Assembly (NCBI GenBank): GCA_964512045.1
Contig: CAZEJK010000047.1
Location: 1 to 28,331 of the forward strand
Source: CAZEJK01 sp964512045
GTDB lineage: Bacteria > Acidobacteriota > Thermoanaerobaculia > Thermoanaerobaculales > Sulfomarinibacteraceae
Reading direction: 5' to 3'
Length of the DNA: 28,331 nucleotides
The notes below the pieces were generated by a model, which was not told the DNA's origin, did no database searches, and was given only the letters and a program-made list of their open reading frames with translations. Shown here in pieces: positions 24,908 through 28,331 of this stretch. The position numbers were made by a program, and so were the translations under genes. How positions within the stretch are numbered: the first letter of the stretch is position 1; each line of letters begins with the position of its first letter.

Positions 24908-26160
24908 CACGCCCTCCTTCCGGCCCACGCGCGGGCCGCAGCGCCGGTGGCCTGCCGAACCGAGGTCGCGACATCAACCGGACCTCGGGCAACGCCGGCG
25001 ACAAACACCCTGTCTGCAGGATCGTCCAGGGCGAACCCGTCGTCGTCCTGGCGGCCCACCAATGGCAACCCATCTTCGACGATCGAGGGTTGCATGCCGG
25101 TGGCCAGCACCACCAGGTCCGCGGTCTCCTCGCGCAGCGTTGTGTTCTCGACGTCTTCGAACCGGAGCACCATCAGCCCTTCGGCGCCCTCCTCGACCTT
25201 GCCGACCTTGCCCTTGACGATCCGTACGCCTTCCATCTCGGCCGTGCGGGTCAGCACGTCTTCGTTGCGGCCCGGGGCACGCCGATCGATGTAGTAGATC
25301 GTCACCTCGGCGTCCGGCAGCTGGTCTTTGACGTACATCGCCTGCTTGAACGACGCCAGGCAGCACACACCCGAGCAGTACGGCAGATGATTCACATCGC
25401 GCGAGCCCGCACACTGGATGAACGCCACCTTCTTCGGCGCCTTCCCATCCGAGGGACGCACGATCTTGCCGCCAGTCGGCCCGTACGGCGACGCCAGCCG
25501 CTCCATGTGCACGTTGGCGATGACGTCGTGCAGGACCCCGCCTCCTAGCTCTGGCAGCTTCTCGATCGGGTACGGGTTCCAGCCGGTGGCCACGACCACC
25601 GAGCTCACCTCGAGCGTCTCGGTCGTTGCCTCTGCGGCCGGATCGATCGCATCGTAGGGACACACCTCGGCGAGCTTGCCGGCTTCCTCGTCGCTGACTG
25701 CTGCCCGATCGAACACGAACCTCTTCGGCCACGCGTTCGGATGGTACAGCCGGATCGCCTTGACCGTGCACATCCCGAGGTTGAATGGATCGTCCACCTC
25801 GGTGGTGCAGGCGGCCTCACAGTCGCCACAGCAGGTGCACCTGCTGTTGACGTACTGCGGCTCGGTACGAAGCGTCACCTTCCATCCGTCGCCGTTCTTC
25901 TCCGCTGCCGTCACCTCGGTCTGCGTCAGGACGCGGACCCGCGGGTTGAACTCGATCCGTCGGGTATTGATCTCCATCCCACAGCTGGGCGGGCAGAGCT
26001 TCGGGAAGTAGTGATAGCTGCGCAGCACGCGCCCGCCAACGGACGGCTCACGCTCGACAAGCACCACCTCGGCGCCAGCCTCGGCAGCCTCGAGCGCCGC
26101 CGTGACACCAGCGATCCCCGCGCCGACGACAAGCAACGGTAACTGATTCGATTCACTCAT
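24907..26160 (-). CDS. qmoA: HdrA-like flavoprotein QmoA
   Basis: This 417-residue flavoprotein is paralogous to QmoB's core. The FAD-binding turn is GAGIAGVTAALEAAEAG (13-29). Cysteines include 56 and 60 (CPPSCG), a cluster at 108-118 (CTCCGDCEAAC), and the QCAGSRDVNHLPYCSGVCC motif (249-267). A second nucleotide lobe carries VVVATG. With QmoB and QmoC it transfers electrons between menaquinone and APS reductase. ATG 26160 overlaps the preceding stop as ATGA. It lacks the ferredoxin and MvhD parts of QmoB, as expected. Confidence 0.95.
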   Translation of the reverse strand: MSESNQLPLLVVGAGIAGVTAALEAAEAGAEVVLVEREPSVGGRVLRSYHYFPKLCPPSCGMEINTRRIEFNPRVRVLTQTEVTAAEKNGDGWKVTLRTEPQYVNSRCTCCGDCEAACTTEVDDPFNLGMCTVKAIRLYHPNAWPKRFVFDRAAVSDEEAGKLAEVCPYDAIDPAAEATTETLEVSSVVVATGWNPYPIEKLPELGGGVLHDVIANVHMERLASPYGPTGGKIVRPSDGKAPKKVAFIQCAGSRDVNHLPYCSGVCCLASFKQAMYVKDQLPDAEVTIYYIDRRAPGRNEDVLTRTAEMEGVRIVKGKVGKVEEGAEGLMVLRFEDVENTTLREETADLVVLATGMQPSIVEDGLPLVGRQDDDGFALDDPADRVFVAGVARGPVDVATSVRQATGAAARAWAGRRA

Positions 26161-26963
26161 GAACGACTCCCGGATGTCGGCTTTCCGTCCCGCACCGTCA
26201 TGATCGGCTCGGCGAACAGGGCAAACCGCAGCCAGCGAAAGGCGAACGTCAGCAGAGCCTCGTCGTCCTCGCGCAGCTGCTCCTCCTGCTCCGGGTCCAG
26301 CTCAAAACGGTCCAGGAACGTGGATTCGAAGATGAACTCCCGGAACGTGTCCAGGTCGTAGCACGCCATGTAGAACATGTGCATGCGTTTTGGGTCGAGG
26401 GTCCGGCCGCCGATGAACCATGGGTGTGACACCAGCTCGCGGAACCCCCGCTCGAGCTCGTCACGCTCGATCAGCCCTTGGTCCCTGCGCCACTCCGTCG
26501 GGTCCCAGTCTGTCCCTTCCTGCAATCGGCCTTCGCAGAAGTCGTCCTCGAACAGGAAGTAGATCGGCTCCGGCTCCTCACCGGCGTGCGCCGGCGGGAT
26601 CGCCATGCCGAGCGGGTACATCCGGCACGCCCACGGACGGGTCTCGTACACCGTGCAGCCGTTCTCTCCGAGAAACGGGCACCGGCGTTCTTCCTCGTCA
26701 CGCATCTTCAGGATGACGATCGGCAGATGAAGGTCCTTGGTGATGGGGTTGCCGGTATAGGTCTCCAGGAACTCTCTGGTGTGCATTCCCTTGGTGCGAG
26801 CGAGCTGCAGCACATCGATCGGCGTCATGATGATGTTGACATCGCGGCAGCACCGGTTGAAGCACGGAACTCCCGGGTGGCAGGCGAACTGAAACCGTTC
26901 ATCACCCTGGATCTTGCGCTGGTTGCTCAGGGGCTCCGGAAGGGTGGGTTCTGGTCGGGTCAC
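26157..26963 (-). CDS. YkgJ-family cysteine-cluster protein
   Basis: This 268-residue protein has the YkgJ-type zinc/iron-chelating pattern: ACHPGVPCFNRCCRD (Cys28, 34, 38, 39), then CPFLGENGCTVYETRPWACRMYP (within 95-117; Cys95, 103, 113), plus Cys143. The C-terminal 100 residues are acidic and helical. It probably binds a metal or Fe-S cluster; its biochemical role is unknown. GTG 26963 follows AGGAGG by 7 nt and overlaps the upstream stop as GTGA, and its own stop overlaps qmoA as ATGA. It is therefore made together with the Qmo complex, and a role in assembling or maturing Qmo or Apr is a reasonable inference. Confidence 0.8.
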   Translation of the reverse strand: MTRPEPTLPEPLSNQRKIQGDERFQFACHPGVPCFNRCCRDVNIIMTPIDVLQLARTKGMHTREFLETYTGNPITKDLHLPIVILKMRDEEERRCPFLGENGCTVYETRPWACRMYPLGMAIPPAHAGEEPEPIYFLFEDDFCEGRLQEGTDWDPTEWRRDQGLIERDELERGFRELVSHPWFIGGRTLDPKRMHMFYMACYDLDTFREFIFESTFLDRFELDPEQEEQLREDDEALLTFAFRWLRFALFAEPIMTVRDGKPTSGSRS

Positions 26964-27271
26964 GGTGACACCTCCTCACCCATCGGGCGCTCGAGCACCT
27001 CGGCGTCGAGGATCCGGTCCTTCAGCGCCGTCGGCGACCACACAGCGAGAGGCGAGGCGTGACCGGTGGTCGGATCGACCCGGTAGCGGTACGACGCCTT
27101 CACCGCGTAGCGCTCCTCCATCCAAGCCCAGCCCCGCGTGTAGTAGGGGCATTCATCGTTGAAGCACGCCAGCTGGAACGACTCCTGCCAGCCCGTGTTG
27201 TCGGGAAGCTCGAACGCCCGCAATGGCTGTTGGCAGTGGGGACAAACAGGTTTCTGCGTGAAAGAATTCAC
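26960..27271 (-). CDS. Small zinc-ribbon protein at head of qmo operon
   Basis: This 103-residue protein starts at GTG 27271, with GAGGAG about 4-5 nt upstream; a longer in-frame extension crosses the apr/qmo gap and has no homology signal. Four cysteines, CPHC (10, 13) and CFNDEC (36, 41), form a likely zinc or rubredoxin-like site. Aromatic-rich segments follow (RGWAWMEERYAVKASYRYR). I do not recognise a characterised family. Its stop overlaps the YkgJ-type gene as GTGA, so it is the first cistron of a five-gene run through qmoC. Confidence 0.75.
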   Translation of the reverse strand: MNSFTQKPVCPHCQQPLRAFELPDNTGWQESFQLACFNDECPYYTRGWAWMEERYAVKASYRYRVDPTTGHASPLAVWSPTALKDRILDAEVLERPMGEEVSP

Positions 27272-27408
27272 GAATCTCCTCAAAAAAACGAGGCCGCCCA
27301 GGGGTTCACAAAGCACTGTGCGACCTGCGTGCCGGTCCGCCCTCAGATGAGCATCCAGCCACGTTCGCGAGCTCTGAACAGATGGGCGGGCCGGGAAGTC
27401 AAGAGCGC

Positions 27409-27432
27409 CCCGGGCGCCCGAAGGCGCCCGGG
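27409..27432 (-). terminator. Strong hairpin downstream of aprA
   Basis: A perfect 10-bp G+C stem (27409-27418 with 27423-27432) closes a CGAA tetraloop, 18-41 bp after the aprA stop. Only a weak TTGACTT-like tract follows. It may terminate or attenuate apr transcription before the zinc-ribbon/qmo genes. Confidence 0.5.
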
Positions 27433-27449
27433 AGCTCTGATGGTTGGCG

Positions 27450-28331
27450 TCAGCCGCCGAGCAGCTCGTGATCCGCGTCCTCACCGAACAGACGGATGAT
27501 CGGCCGCTTCATCATCTCCCACTCGTTCTTGACGGCATCGTAGCGGCAGTTGACGAAGCACAGCCAGTTCTCCTGGTCCAGCTTCGGGAAGTCGGCGCGG
27601 AAGTAGTAGCCCGGCCAGCGGGTCTCTTCGCGGTGCATCATGGTCCGGATGTGGGCCTCGGCCTGGTACATCCGGTGCACGTTCTCCCAGCAGCGCATCA
27701 GCTCGTGGAGATCGCGCGCTCCGAGCTTCTCAGCATCCTCTCTGAGGAAGGCGAGTAGCTCGAGGCCCCTGGTCATCAGGTGCTTCGAGGTCGTGAACTG
27801 CGCACCCACACCACCGGCGTACTCGTCCATGAGCTTTTGCAGACGCATCATGAACATCTTCGGCAGGATGTAGTTCGGGTTCACATCGATCTGGGTCGTG
27901 AAGCCCTTGTGCTCCTCGAACACACGCATCGGCTTGTAGGTCGCCTCCTTCAGCTCCTCGATCTTCTCGGCGCTGACGGTGGGCTTCGGCGGGTTCTCCT
28001 TGACCAGGTAGCGAATCGCGGCCTTACCGGCGATCCGGCCCTCGGCGTGGGAGCCCGAGGAGAACTTGTGCGACGACGCGCCCGACGCGTCGCCGGCGCA
28101 GAACACGCCCTTGACGGTCGACATCTGCTCGTAACCCCAGAAGTACTCGTCCGGAGCGAGGTCCTCGGGACCGCTCACCCAGGCGCCGGAGGCGCCGGAG
28201 TGCGAACCGATGAAGTACGGCTCGGCCGCGGCGATCTCGGACGACTTCTCCTCGGGGGCGGTATTGGTGGCCGCCCACAGGATCGCCTGCGAGATCGTCA
28301 TGTCGAGGAAGTCCTCCCAGGCCTCGGACTC
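27450..28331 (-). CDS. aprA: Adenylylsulfate reductase alpha subunit (C-terminal part), truncated by window edge
   Basis: The frame is open to the right edge, so the N-terminal FAD-binding half lies outside and 293 residues are visible. The segments YFIGSHSGASGAWVSG, VKGVFCAGDASG, SSGSHAEGRIAGKAAIRYL and FVNCRYDAVKNEWEMMKRP are characteristic of dissimilatory AprA. AprAB reduces APS to sulfite and AMP, or runs in reverse in sulfur oxidisers. aprB is expected just upstream, beyond 28331. The stop at 27450 is followed by a hairpin and a 178-bp gap before the zinc-ribbon gene, so apr and qmo may be separate transcripts. Confidence 0.95.
   Translation of the reverse strand, partial: ESEAWEDFLDMTISQAILWAATNTAPEEKSSEIAAAEPYFIGSHSGASGAWVSGPEDLAPDEYFWGYEQMSTVKGVFCAGDASGASSHKFSSGSHAEGRIAGKAAIRYLVKENPPKPTVSAEKIEELKEATYKPMRVFEEHKGFTTQIDVNPNYILPKMFMMRLQKLMDEYAGGVGAQFTTSKHLMTRGLELLAFLREDAEKLGARDLHELMRCWENVHRMYQAEAHIRTMMHREETRWPGYYFRADFPKLDQENWLCFVNCRYDAVKNEWEMMKRPIIRLFGEDADHELLGG

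Noticed and set aside
22742..25294. 850-codon open frame antisense to qmoB and qmoA
   Set aside because: The minus-strand qmo genes show full motif conservation; the antisense translation is His/Arg-rich with no domain.
27276..27293. Small CCTC/GAGG hairpin with a T7 loop that could mask the ribosome site of the zinc-ribbon gene
   Set aside because: The stem is only 4 bp and unlikely to be stable enough for regulation.
27305..27330. TTGTGAAC on the minus strand upstream of the zinc-ribbon gene, resembling a Rex half-site
   Set aside because: The complementary half of the palindrome is missing, so a Rex operator is not supported.

Overview
The window is GC-rich and gene-dense, with frequent GTG and TTG starts and many 4-bp stop/start overlaps. 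Two promoters place a TANNNT-type -10 box 6-8 nt before the start codon, a leaderless arrangement common in Actinobacteria and Deinococcus-Thermus. The right half carries part of a dissimilatory sulfate/APS pathway (AprA, QmoABC, Sat). Together these suggest a high-GC bacterium with dissimilatory sulfur metabolism, possibly an actinobacterial lineage. The phylum cannot be settled from this sequence alone.

Left end, + strand (1-4467): the 3' part of a transglutaminase-like gene overlaps a lipase-like alpha/beta-hydrolase gene. After a 167-bp gap with a near-leaderless promoter come two tandem zinc-dependent medium-chain dehydrogenases joined by an ATGA overlap; the first has an unusual acidic N-terminal extension. 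A 10-bp hairpin separates them from a convergent Mn-type superoxide dismutase gene (- strand). The dismutase is divergent from an RdgC-like gene, and an inverted repeat lies between the two.

Middle, - strand (14645-6317): seven co-directional, overlapping or nearly abutting genes form a complete chemosensory operon ending in a c-di-GMP output: CheW, a short CheW-like protein, a receptor, a CheA-REC hybrid kinase, CheB, a REC/GGDEF diguanylate cyclase and CheR with a TPR-like tail. The parts list matches the Pseudomonas Wsp surface-sensing system (WspA-F plus WspR), so control of c-di-GMP is more likely than flagellar control. The receptor has almost no extracytoplasmic loop and carries a Cache/PDC-like domain at its cytoplasmic C-terminus.

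Right half, - strand (28331-14679), read in the direction of transcription: aprA (cut by the window edge), a hairpin, a small zinc-ribbon protein, a YkgJ-type cysteine-cluster protein, qmoA, qmoB, qmoC, sat, a membrane pyrophosphatase, an intrinsic terminator, a cytidylate-kinase-like/BON/CBS fusion, and a DASS (SLC13) anion transporter with altered substrate motifs. In a reductive reading the transporter would import sulfate, Sat would make APS and pyrophosphate, the membrane pyrophosphatase would recover energy from that pyrophosphate, AprBA would reduce APS, and QmoABC would pass quinol electrons to AprBA. The same enzymes can run in the oxidative direction. The pyrophosphatase next to sat favours reduction, but the window contains no dsr genes to decide.

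No rRNA, tRNA, CRISPR array or insertion sequence was recognised. No gap between genes exceeds about 215 bp.
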